From Candidatus Poseidoniales archaeon (GTDB lineage: Archaea > Thermoplasmatota > Poseidoniia > Poseidoniales > Poseidoniaceae), in the NCBI GenBank assembly GCA_003602575.1, contig QQRY01000015.1, forward strand, positions 1-45,903: 45,903 nt of DNA, read 5' to 3'. How positions within the stretch are numbered: the first letter of the stretch is position 1; each line of letters begins with the position of its first letter. A program made the position numbers and the translations under genes. This document shows, in pieces, positions 23,212 to 32,900 of the stretch. Under the pieces are notes generated by a model. It ran no database searches. It was not told the DNA's origin and saw nothing but the letters and a program-made list of their open reading frames with translations.

Positions 23212-24987
23212 CTAGTTTGAATTACGCTCGAGAATTTTTATTGTTACGACTCCATCTTTACGATTCATCTCAATGAGGTCCCCATCATTTACTTCCATAC
23301 ATGGGTCTTGATCAAAACCATGACCATATGGCACATCGAGCAATGAACATGCAGGAAGAGTTAGAGGACAAACATCTCTGTTAATAATCGCCTTAGGGCC
23401 TTTCCCAGTATAGACAAGCCCCATCAGAACAAATGGTGCTACAGTAGAGCCAGAACCTTTTGGATAAATTAGAATGGTATCTTCAATCGCTCTACCATCC
23501 AAAGGATGACCAGTTTCTTCAATCACCCCGCTATCTCGATTAACGTATCCAAGATAGGTAATTGGAACATCGCTAACCATAGCTTTTCCAGTGACAGAGA
23601 AATCATTTTGACTTTCTAATCCCGAACCGATTATGTTGTTTAGGCCAGTTTGGTGCGTCTTTGCAGATTTGTGTTGAGGTTGGGATTTACTTTCCAAAAC
23701 TGGAGTTGGCCCTGCTGAAAGAGATGGGTCAAAAGCGTGGGCTACACAATCTTGGATCGTCATAACACTTGTTGGTAAACGATTCAAACCACTGGTAAGA
23801 TAATGTTCTGCCTTTAGAGAATTAGTCAGTAAGTGATTGTAATGCTCTCTGTTGTATGGAGTGACTTCAGGGCAAGTATCGCGTAGTATTACCGCACCTG
23901 AATCTTCAAGAATATCGAGGCTACCATCGCCTTTGGCTAAATCAAAATTTGCTTGACTAGTAAATACCCATAGTCTTTCATCGGGTATTTTTTGACCCAT
24001 TTCAGAATATGAGCGAACCGCTGAGGCAGTTCTACGAATCTCTTCAGCACTTGCTTGAGGGCATCCAATCACGACTAAGTCGACTTGGCCCTTAGGAGCT
24101 AGTTCCTCATACCTTGTTTGCAATTCTTTCTCACCAAAGGTAAGTTCACCTTGCCAGCCACCTTCAGGAGCAGCCCATGTTCCATCTTCATTCATTGAAA
24201 GAGGAGGGTCTGCGGAGTGTCCTTGAGCCCAAAGCATTGGAGTACCATAGTTTGCTGCTGCTGAGGTCAATGCTTTTTTCGATGCAAATGAAGCATGAGA
24301 TGGTAATCCATGGATAAGAGGCATAGGGCCCCAAGGTAGTTTCCAGTTTGGTAAAACCTGCTTACCAATCCAATCTCCAAGAATTGACCAGTCTGAAAGA
24401 CTGTTTAACTCACATGTGACCTCGACAATGATATTTGGGATACGATTCTCTTCCAGATGTAGCCCCCATCTAGGTGCATAACCTGTTAGTGCTGTAGCAA
24501 GAGCCGAAAGTCCAGATTCACGATTGGTAATTAATGAAGTCCAAGAATTTGAAAAACACACTGCATTAGATTCTGCCCAAGAGGCAATACCTGACTGAGA
24601 TTCAATACCACGGTCATATGGAGTACATGAAAGCGTTGTCTCTATCCCAAGTTGTTCATAGGCGTGAATGATTTCAAATTGTTGTTCTAAGAAATTAGGC
24701 CATGCTATATCCATCTGTTTCATTCTCTCTTTATCGCAACCTGCGGAGTTTAGCGTTGTAGGAATTACGACTTTTCCATCTGCGTCTCCCGATAAATCCG
24801 AAAGAAATCGGCGCAAACCATGCCCGCCAGTAATTACTGAAACTCCTGAAACATGGGCATTATCAACTTCAATAAATCCATCAGAGTTTGCAGTATGAGC
24901 CAAATCAACAACCAGCCGAGCGGCTTTTTGCCTAGTCGGGCCTTCCTCTCCGCGAAGTTGCGCAGAGAGTCTTGCGGGCATGTCCAT
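23212..24987 (-). CDS. Aconitase X, large and small domains fused; likely phosphomevalonate dehydratase
   Basis: 591 residues. Residues ~1-430 are the AcnX large (DUF521) domain, with LVVDLAHTANSDGFIEVDNA, VSVITGGHGLRRFL and three cysteines at the cluster-ligand positions: Cys84 (SAGCD), Cys309 (IGCPQAS) and Cys372 (RDTCPE). After a linker (~430-465), residues ~466-590 form the small swivel (DUF126) domain: GKAMVSDVPI, IYPKGSGSTVAPF with a likely catalytic Ser, and INRDVCPLTLPACSLLDVPY. In archaea AcnX is the phosphomevalonate dehydratase of the modified mevalonate pathway for isoprenoid lipids. Bacterial relatives dehydrate cis-3-hydroxyproline. The archaeal role is inferred from taxon only. 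In archaea studied the two domains are usually separate genes. There is no clear ribosome-binding site at ATG 24987 (or ATG 24981). Confidence 0.88.
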   Translation of the reverse strand: MDMPARLSAQLRGEEGPTRQKAARLVVDLAHTANSDGFIEVDNAHVSGVSVITGGHGLRRFLSDLSGDADGKVVIPTTLNSAGCDKERMKQMDIAWPNFLEQQFEIIHAYEQLGIETTLSCTPYDRGIESQSGIASWAESNAVCFSNSWTSLITNRESGLSALATALTGYAPRWGLHLEENRIPNIIVEVTCELNSLSDWSILGDWIGKQVLPNWKLPWGPMPLIHGLPSHASFASKKALTSAAANYGTPMLWAQGHSADPPLSMNEDGTWAAPEGGWQGELTFGEKELQTRYEELAPKGQVDLVVIGCPQASAEEIRRTASAVRSYSEMGQKIPDERLWVFTSQANFDLAKGDGSLDILEDSGAVILRDTCPEVTPYNREHYNHLLTNSLKAEHYLTSGLNRLPTSVMTIQDCVAHAFDPSLSAGPTPVLESKSQPQHKSAKTHQTGLNNIIGSGLESQNDFSVTGKAMVSDVPITYLGYVNRDSGVIEETGHPLDGRAIEDTILIYPKGSGSTVAPFVLMGLVYTGKGPKAIINRDVCPLTLPACSLLDVPYGHGFDQDPCMEVNDGDLIEMNRKDGVVTIKILERNSN

Positions 24988-25093
24988 GTTTGCGGGGAGA
25001 GGTCAAGATTGATGAAACCACCCCTTGACAAATCATCTAGAGGGCAAATATCGACCGAAGGTTTTGATAGCATTGAGGGTGTTAGTTGGTTTC

Positions 25094-27316
25094 ATGACTA
25101 ACCCTCACATACAGGATAGACAAGCCCCTATTGCAGGTGAACCTGCCACTGCTCAGCCATACAAGAGTATCCCCCCACTTAATGACAATCAAGTAAGAAA
25201 TCAAGACAAAGATGAAGAGACAATTCAAAAGCCTCGACGTAAGTATTTAGTTTTCTTTCAAGTGATTGTCATAGTCCTAGCATTGGCAATGTCAACATAT
25301 TCTATTCTCCTAGCCGACTCGTTAGAAGCTAAAGAAGGAAATTCTAATGTTGAAGGAAATGAGGTATTGGTTAGAACTGAAGGTAGAGATGCAGACCACA
25401 TTTGTTCAGAAGGTGGCGCTGATATTTTCATCGGTAATGATAGTAATAAAAATGGGCTCTTAGAAGAATCTGAGGTCACTTCAACAACTCGTATTTGTCA
25501 TGGCAAAGAAGGTTTATCAGGACCTCAAGGAGCGACTGGGCCAAATGGTTTTAGTGGCATAAATAGCATGATAGAAACTCAAGAAATTGAATTTGGAAAT
25601 AATACATGTAATTATGGTGGTATTTTGATACAAAGTGGATTGGATAATAATTCAAATGACATATTGGAGCAAGAAGAGATTATCGATCAAGAAATCTTAT
25701 GTGATGGTCAAATAGGTAATGATGGGATAAATGGCGCTCAAGGCGCACCTGCTCTGGTGGAAAAGAGCAATCCCCCAACTTATCTATGTTCTAATGGAGT
25801 GATACTCGAATTTGGCGTTGATGATGGCATAGGTCAAGCAGTTGCAATGGATGGAATATTACAACCTGATGAAGTTCGAGAGAATCTGAAAATATGTTCT
25901 CAACCACTCAATAGCGGATTAATTGGTGATATGTTTCAAGGAGTTAGTGATGGAATGAATATTGCTTGTGATTCAATGAACTGGCTAGAGAGTAAATCGA
26001 TGTTACTTAGTGCTGGAAGTGATGGTTTCAATGGATGTGAATTATGGACAAGTATGGCAACTATTTCCTCAACTTCTTTGTTGATGGACATAAATCCAAC
26101 AGGAGATTCTACTCCAGGATTATGGATGGGTATGCAAGAAATAATTGGTGAAAATGGAGAATTGGTTTTCTTTGATGCGGATGATGGAGTAAATGGACGC
26201 GAGATGTGGGTCAGTGATGGAACATTGAGTGGAACACAGAGAATCAGTTCGCTAAATGGAGCAGGAGATGGTTTGAAAATCAGCTCTAAAATGTCGCCTT
26301 GGATGGATGGAATTGTATTTACTGATATTGAAAATAAGTTCATATGGAGTAATGGAAGTATTACTGTAGAACTATTTGATGCACCATTCTTTTCAACCAA
26401 TATGCAAATGACTCTTGATTCAACAGCATCAGACATTACAGTTCATTCTCTAACCAAATTATGGCCTATTGAAACTGGTTTATGGTTTTCAGCAGCAACG
26501 ATTTCTGAAGATTTTGAAATGCATTATCTATCTAATAATGGAATTTTAACATCATGGAATCTCAATTCACTTGAAGGAAGTTTACCTGATTCTTTCCTTT
26601 CCTATGGCCCTAATAATTTCGTAATAGCAGAAGACGGTAATAATGGACGCCAATTAGCACGCTTGAATTTTGATGGCACACATAGTTGGCTGACTACACT
26701 GACTTTACAGAGCAATGGTGCTTATGCAACTAATGTTGGCACTAATTTAGGATTAAATCTCATCGGTGATAACTTGATTTTTGATGCACAGACCAGTGGA
26801 GTAGACACTACTCTTTGGGGATTTAACATCACTAGTAATGTCGCTCAAGAACTATCTAGTTCTATTCTTGCACCTGGAGAAGAAACTGGTCCAGTAATAC
26901 TCGATGGGAAAGTTTGGTTCGATTGTGTGACTTCTACAACAGCTACAGAATTATGCTATAGTGACGGAACAATTGCTGGAAGTAAATTGGCCTATGAATT
27001 CCAACCAGGCATCAGTAGTTCAGATATTAGAGAAATCGCTATTGCCAATCAGCAATTACTGATTATCGCTGATGGGGAGGAAGATGGTGTCGATTCAGGT
27101 CATTGCTTATGGACGATAAATAGTCAAAGTTTGGAAGCAAGCATCGTATATGACCCATGGCATGGAATAGGTAATAACTCGCAATCTGGAACTTATGGAG
27201 AATTAGAAACTTCTAATGAAATAATATTCTTCATTGCCAATAATGGAATTAATGGACATGAAATCCACTCTTGGAGTCCATTAGGGTTGACTGGGGACTG
27301 GCTGATTTGGGGCTGA
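25094..27316 (+). CDS. Membrane-anchored surface protein with collagen-like and ELWxxDGT-type repeats
   Basis: 740 residues from ATG 25094 (the longer frame from TTG 25025 adds 23 residues overlapping the divergent promoter). A cytoplasmic Pro/Asn-rich N-terminus is followed by one helix (FFQVIVIVLALAMSTYSILL, about 54-73), giving a type II anchor. Outside come three related units: GADIFIGNDSNKNGLLEESE...ICHG, GLDNNSNDILEQEEI...LCDG and GVDDG...DGILQPDEV...ICSQ. Each is a Gly/Asp/Asn loop ending in a cysteine, and the first two are followed by short collagen-like runs (GLSGPQGATGPNGFSG; GNDGINGAQGAPA). The rest resembles an ELWxxDGT-repeat propeller (GREMWVSDGTLSGTQRI; TELCYSDGTIAGS). Likely adhesion or environmental binding; no enzyme motif seen. 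Its 3' end overlaps the convergent trhO by 36 bases. Confidence 0.88.
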   Translation: MTNPHIQDRQAPIAGEPATAQPYKSIPPLNDNQVRNQDKDEETIQKPRRKYLVFFQVIVIVLALAMSTYSILLADSLEAKEGNSNVEGNEVLVRTEGRDADHICSEGGADIFIGNDSNKNGLLEESEVTSTTRICHGKEGLSGPQGATGPNGFSGINSMIETQEIEFGNNTCNYGGILIQSGLDNNSNDILEQEEIIDQEILCDGQIGNDGINGAQGAPALVEKSNPPTYLCSNGVILEFGVDDGIGQAVAMDGILQPDEVRENLKICSQPLNSGLIGDMFQGVSDGMNIACDSMNWLESKSMLLSAGSDGFNGCELWTSMATISSTSLLMDINPTGDSTPGLWMGMQEIIGENGELVFFDADDGVNGREMWVSDGTLSGTQRISSLNGAGDGLKISSKMSPWMDGIVFTDIENKFIWSNGSITVELFDAPFFSTNMQMTLDSTASDITVHSLTKLWPIETGLWFSAATISEDFEMHYLSNNGILTSWNLNSLEGSLPDSFLSYGPNNFVIAEDGNNGRQLARLNFDGTHSWLTTLTLQSNGAYATNVGTNLGLNLIGDNLIFDAQTSGVDTTLWGFNITSNVAQELSSSILAPGEETGPVILDGKVWFDCVTSTTATELCYSDGTIAGSKLAYEFQPGISSSDIREIAIANQQLLIIADGEEDGVDSGHCLWTINSQSLEASIVYDPWHGIGNNSQSGTYGELETSNEIIFFIANNGINGHEIHSWSPLGLTGDWLIWG

Positions 27317-28192
27317 ACCATTCTTACGTTCTATACAGTAAGGGCAAGAAACTCCAATCTCATAATGTTCAGATTGCTGGTCTTCAATCGATAAAGGATT
27401 TCTACAGGCAAAACATTGAGCAACCTCAGTCTCTTTCAAGTCAGGATTTACTGCAACGCGATGGTCAAAAACAAAACAATCACCGTCCCAATAGTCTCCA
27501 CCAACCTCTTCAAAGTATCCAAGTATTCCACCTTTCAACTGTTTAACATTAGAAAAGCCAGCATCCATCATTACAACACTTGCTTTCTCACAGCGAATAC
27601 CACCCGTACAGAACATGACAACAGGAGTGTCCTTTAGTTCATCTGACATCTCACTAACCGCTCTAGGGAAATCACGAAATGATTTGATGTCAAGTTCTAC
27701 TGCGTTTTCAAAAGTACCAATACGACATTCATAATCATTTCTTGTATCCAGTACTAGGACTTCTTTTCCTTCATCCAACCAACTCTTAAATTCGGTAGGA
27801 GTTATTTCTTCTCCGGTATGTATTGCTGGCTTTATGTGGTCAAGGCCAATAGAGATAATTTCTTTCTTTAGACGTACATTCATGCGATTAAATGGCTGAT
27901 ATTCAGTATTAGAAAATTTCAAAGTGATATTTCTAAACCTCTCATCTTGGTCTAGATATTGGATAAATGAATCGATGGAATCTTGACCTCCTGCCAAAAA
28001 GAAATTGATTCCTTCGTGTGAAAGTAAGATAGTTCCTTTGAGATTTAATTTCGCACAGATATCTCTGAATGGTTGCCTCAGTTCATCTCTGTCAGGAAGG
28101 TCGACAAATCGATACCCTGCGATATTGATGATTTTTCCGACCATGATTGAGCGTGAAACAACTAACTTTTGATTCCATCGTAGATTATTCAT
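27281..28192 (-). CDS. trhO: tRNA uridine-5-oxyacetic-acid pathway hydroxylase TrhO (rhodanese-like)
   Basis: 303 residues of the UPF0176/YceA family, which hydroxylates U34 of certain tRNAs using oxygen. An N-terminal ferredoxin-like domain (IINIAGYRFVDLPDRDELRQ, LLSHEGINFFLAGG) precedes a rhodanese domain with LVLDTRNDYECRIGTF and the active loop VVMFCTGGIRCEKA (Cys195). The tail has two Cys pairs (QCFACRNPL, SCPYCIE) as in family members, possibly metal-binding. Start may be ATG 28192, whose ATGA overlaps the nadE stop, or ATG 28144 (MVGKIINIAG), which matches family N-termini. Neither has a ribosome-binding site. Its 3' end overlaps the convergent surface-protein gene. Confidence 0.92.
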   Translation of the reverse strand: MNNLRWNQKLVVSRSIMVGKIINIAGYRFVDLPDRDELRQPFRDICAKLNLKGTILLSHEGINFFLAGGQDSIDSFIQYLDQDERFRNITLKFSNTEYQPFNRMNVRLKKEIISIGLDHIKPAIHTGEEITPTEFKSWLDEGKEVLVLDTRNDYECRIGTFENAVELDIKSFRDFPRAVSEMSDELKDTPVVMFCTGGIRCEKASVVMMDAGFSNVKQLKGGILGYFEEVGGDYWDGDCFVFDHRVAVNPDLKETEVAQCFACRNPLSIEDQQSEHYEIGVSCPYCIERKNGSAPNQPVPSQP

Positions 28193-29955
28193 TTACGCCA
28201 ATCATGTTTGGATGCAAGAGGCCTGCGCCATCCTTGTCCAAATGCTCTACTAGAGACTCTCGGAGCGGGAGACATTTGCCAACGCTTGTGTTCATTACGT
28301 TCTAAACGAGTCAAAACTTCTAGAACTGTTTCCCGTTCAAGACCTTGTTGAACCATCTGCTCTGCGTCCATAGATTGTTCGATATGCAGTCTCAAAATTT
28401 GGTCGAGAACCGAATATGGAGGTAAAGTATCCTCGTCTTTTTGATTTGGCGCTAACTCTGCCGAAGGTGGCTTAGTCATAGTTGAGGCATTGACAGGAGG
28501 GCTTTGTTTCATTTCTTTGGCTCTATTGTTGAACTCTTCACAAATAGCATAAACTTGCATTTTGTAAAGATCTCCAAGTGGAGAATAACCGCCCGCCATA
28601 TCTCCATACAAGGTGCAGTATCCTTGAGCTAATTCCGATTTATTACCAGTGGCAATTGCCATTCTGCCTTGAGAATTAGCGTATGCCATTACGATAAGTC
28701 CACGTAATCTAGACTGGACATTCTCTGATGCCACACTATTCCCTTCGCTTAACATTGAGCCGATTTGGCCATCTAAAGTAGTATGAAGTTCGTCGATGGA
28801 TTCGATCTTAAACTCGATTCCTAATGATTCAGCGGTATATTTTGCATCATCGATTGAATGTTGTGAAGAAAATCGACTAGGCATTGCGATCCCAAGTACA
28901 TTTTCAGGACCGACTGCTGCTGCAGCAACACATGCAGCAGCGGCTGAATCAATGCCACCTGAAAGGCCAAGAACTATTTTTGAAATGTTAGATTTCCTAC
29001 AATAATCTGCTAGACCGGTAACTACTGCATCTGTAATATCCTCAATCAAATCAGAACTTTCTTCATGTCCGTCATCCTGTGGAGATAGGAATTTCAATTC
29101 TGAAGAACCGATACTCAAAGCGTCTTTGAAAGAGGATTTAACCCACTTTGAATTAGATGAATCGTCAACGTCCACCAGAAGAACTCCTTCCTGCCATGAT
29201 GGAGCAATAACAACTGAACCATCAGGCCATGCTGCAAGTGAACAGCCATCGAATAGGAGGTCGTCATTTCCACCAACTTGGTTGGCAAGAAGGAATGGAT
29301 GCCCGAGAATTTTTGCAGCGGTTCGACAGACTTTGATTCTCGTACTGACTTTATCTGCATGATAAGGAGATGCTGAGAGATTAACGGTAGCATCTAATTC
29401 TACACCTTGACGACCCCATTCAGCTAGATTTTCAATAGGGTCAGAGCCATACGTGGATGGGGTCAAGCCTGCGGCTTGCCACGCATCTTCGCAAATTGTC
29501 ACTCCTAAATCCAAATCCCCAATAGTTCGACAAATTCCAGAACGGTTGGATGCTTGGAAATATCTTGTTTCGTCAAATACATCATATGAAGGCAATAATT
29601 GCTTTCTTGTTACAACTCTATTGGTTTGTTCACCATTAGGATATGATGAAAGTGGACCTGCCCTAACAACTCCATTACCAGGAAGTTTTCTTTCCCCATC
29701 AGGAGATACTGGAGTGCCAACTAAAACTGGTATATCCACAGAAAGAGAACTTGCTTGCTGCTGTGACATTCTAATGAAATCGGGTTGGAGTAACAAATCC
29801 CTTGGAGGGTAGCCACTAATTGCTAACTCAGTGGTTATTGCCATCAAAGCGCCATTGTCTTTTGCTATCGATGCAAGATGTTCCAGCCTCTCTGAATTAC
29901 CGGATAAATCTCCAATTGTTGAGTCCACTTGTAGTAGACCGATGATACGCGACAA
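28189..29955 (-). CDS. nadE: Glutamine-dependent NAD+ synthetase
   Basis: 588-residue two-domain enzyme that makes NAD+ from deamido-NAD+, ATP and glutamine. The nitrilase-like glutaminase domain has its Glu in TTELAISGYPPRDLL (about 41-55), the Lys in KQLLPSYDVFDETRYF and the Cys in GVTICEDAW. The synthetase domain has the P-loop-like ATP motif LGLSGGIDSAA, then GIAMPSRFSSQHS and IATGNKSELAQGYCTLYGDM. PPSAELAPNQKDEDTLPPY is the conserved late motif. The frame opens at GTG 29964, but that codon lies in AGGTGA, spaced 5 bases from TTG 29955, which gives MSRIIGLLQVDSTIGDL, the normal family start. It lies 13 bases downstream of the giant surface-protein gene. Confidence 0.96.
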   Translation of the reverse strand: MSRIIGLLQVDSTIGDLSGNSERLEHLASIAKDNGALMAITTELAISGYPPRDLLLQPDFIRMSQQQASSLSVDIPVLVGTPVSPDGERKLPGNGVVRAGPLSSYPNGEQTNRVVTRKQLLPSYDVFDETRYFQASNRSGICRTIGDLDLGVTICEDAWQAAGLTPSTYGSDPIENLAEWGRQGVELDATVNLSASPYHADKVSTRIKVCRTAAKILGHPFLLANQVGGNDDLLFDGCSLAAWPDGSVVIAPSWQEGVLLVDVDDSSNSKWVKSSFKDALSIGSSELKFLSPQDDGHEESSDLIEDITDAVVTGLADYCRKSNISKIVLGLSGGIDSAAAACVAAAAVGPENVLGIAMPSRFSSQHSIDDAKYTAESLGIEFKIESIDELHTTLDGQIGSMLSEGNSVASENVQSRLRGLIVMAYANSQGRMAIATGNKSELAQGYCTLYGDMAGGYSPLGDLYKMQVYAICEEFNNRAKEMKQSPPVNASTMTKPPSAELAPNQKDEDTLPPYSVLDQILRLHIEQSMDAEQMVQQGLERETVLEVLTRLERNEHKRWQMSPAPRVSSRAFGQGWRRPLASKHDWRK

Positions 29956-29968
29956 TTCTCTCACCTAT

Positions 29969-32900
29969 TCAACTAAATTGTACTATTTCGCCATCTTCGT
30001 TCTTGTACCACCATTCATCTGTGGCTTTATCGTGATACCACCAATAACCATCTGAGCCTTTGACCCATTCAGATTCTCCACTTGCTCCATCGGTTGCTTC
30101 AGTAGAATCGGTAACACCAAGCGCTGATGCTGCTGCTGAAAGAGAGGCAGCTGGGGCAATACTTCCAGTCTGATACTCCTTTTGTGGTTCATCGTATTGT
30201 CCGTATTGATCATCTTCATACTCATAATCATCATCCTCGATTTCAGATGAATATTCATCCCAATCATACTCGGAACGTGAACCTCTACGAGTTGTTGCTT
30301 TCTTAGCCCAAAGCAATGCTGTAACGATAATCGAAATTACGATTAGTAAAACTGTTGAACCGATAATTGGATTGACATCGCCGAATAATTTCTCTGTGAA
30401 TGATTGGTCTCTTGCCGGCCTAACATCTATTGTTGGACCTTTTGCAGTCTCGCCGTTATCTAATTCGACATCAATCCATTGAACTCCTCTAGTGGTTGGT
30501 GCCCAATCTAGGGAGATCAAGCCAACTCCACCGGCTGGAACCTCAACATTTGTTCTTTGGATTACTTCTGTGGAACCGTCGATTCTAGTAACTGAAATAA
30601 CTGCATCGATATTTCCATCCAATGAACCAACATTGTTTACTAGAACCTTAACCGATGTTGATTGGTCGACTTCTACCAGTAAACGGGTGTATGAAACTGA
30701 AGAAGGTTCTAAAGAAAATTCTGGCTTGAGCCATTCTAAATCCCATTGCCCGACCAATGAACCCGCAGGGGTTCCACCCATTCCAAGTACATCGTTATCA
30801 GCAAGATCTCTACCATCGATTTCTATGAATAATATCATCTCTCTTTCCAGCATGGAAGGAGTGATGTCTGTGAGGTCTATTTGTGCAAAGACTTCCAATT
30901 GTAAACCATCGATTTCATCTCCTTCAAGACTCATGCTTTCAACACCGTTTCTTAGATAATCACCGGTTTCAGCGTCTTCAACCCACCAAATCAATTGAAG
31001 AGAATCAACATCCAATCCACCTTCTTCGTCTAAGGCAACTCTAACTTCGTAAACTTCTGCCTTCAACTCTGAACCAGGTCTTGGATTGAGAATTTCCACT
31101 GGTTCAGGCCCAGTACCATCGATTAGAATCCAGCGAACACTAGATTGGTCGGTGGCATCTACGCCTTGCCCAGTAATACATTTCACGCCCCAAGTCAAAG
31201 CGATCTTGCCAGAGGTTTCAGGAGCTTGAAGGCCTGTTGACCAAAGTCCATTTACTGAATTAACAATAGTGGATTGTCCATTGAACATCAGTTCAACATT
31301 ACAATCGAATGTTGGCTTAGTTGAGGTTTCAATAAACAAAACTTCGCCACCAACCTCAAAGGTACTACTTGGTCCCATACGTGCACCATCTGATACGAGT
31401 GAACCTTGATTCAAGTACAGAGTTACTGTTTCATCTGGAATAGCCATCTCTGCTGAAAATCTCCATCTGAGTTCAGGGAATGACTTAGTGGCAATTTGAC
31501 CAGCTCTATCGACCACCTTCAGACTCGGCTCTCTTCTAGTATCTCCCAAGTCGGGTAATGTCCATTCTAGGTGGAATTCTATCCTAAGTGTCAACTCGGT
31601 CTCATATGGTCCAGCAGCACCGTCTGCGCCCATCATCTCACAGTCATCGACGACCAAGTGAATGCTTGTAGTAGTACAGTTACCAGTGTAAAAGTCCCAT
31701 GAAATTGGCAGTTTATCACTGCCTTGCTTGGATGCTAGTTCTACAGTAACAGTGGACAAATCTGAACCACCATTCGGTTCGCTCATTGAAACTTCAAACG
31801 CGTAATCCATTTGAGGATGTAGCCAGTTCTTTTTTCCACCATCCCATGAGAAAGAATTTGATGCAATTGAAGGTGGACCATCTGCATTTAGTTGATACAT
31901 GAACAAGTGCTTTCCTTCTTCATCTGTACCATTGTCTTCCAAAGGATGTCCTGCAGCATCGCTTCCTGTCAGATATACTGCAACTTTATCACCTGTATTT
32001 CCTCCCGCATCATCAAGCAAAAGAGTGTACTGACCTACAAGTGCGGTCATGTCATTAGGCATCAATAGCGAGAATGGTTCAAATTCACCTGGGTTTGGCA
32101 TTCCACTGAAATCATAGTCATTGACCCATTCTCTCCAAACCATCGCTTCAACATTCGATGGTAGAATTGGTTGGTCAGTAATTTGTATTTGGACAGTTTG
32201 AGTCGAAGACGGAGTTCTATGGTCATAAGGTGCAACGTTAGACCAGTATACAGATGGACTGACCGAATCTGCGAAAAATACTCTTTCAAATACCGCATCT
32301 GATGTGGTTCCTGAACCGTTGAGAGGTGTGACTTCTATCTTCCAGTTTAGAATTCCGTTGGTAAATGGAACTACATCGGTGAAATTCCAAGTATCTCCAT
32401 CTAAAGAGGTTGTATTTGCTACAAGAGTCGAACCATGGAATAGTTCTACAATAGCCTCGCCTGGAGCGAATGATTCACCACTATCGATGCCTTCAAATCC
32501 AACATCGACTGAAATATCTAATTGTTGTCCAGCCGGAAGGTAATACTCGTCGCTTGGTAATTCACCCATAGATGTCGTAAAAGTTACACTCTTCAATTCT
32601 AAATCATTCTCATATGCAATAGATGTACCACTTATTGAACCCCAAGAATGAGTTGCTGGGATAGAGATCACACCATTTGCCAGAACCATTCTTGTTGAGA
32701 CGGTCATATATGTTTCATCATCCCATCCCGGTTCTATTCTAAACTTGATTGCAACATCTACATCATCTCCTGATTCTGTGACATCAAGCCATGTATCTGG
32801 ATGAAGTTCTATAAGATGAGAATCGCCTTGACCAACTGGAGTTCCTCCTCCGATTGGTAGTAACCATGTTGCGTGTGTATCCATACCAACTACATCTAGT

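Noticed and set aside
25936-26436. 166-aa open frame opposite the collagen-like/ELWxxDGT protein
   Set aside because: Shadow of the repeat-rich coding strand, no initiation signal, no recognisable domain.
29956-29964. GTG 29964 as start of nadE
   Set aside because: It lies in AGGTGA, and TTG 29955 gives the normal family N-terminus.
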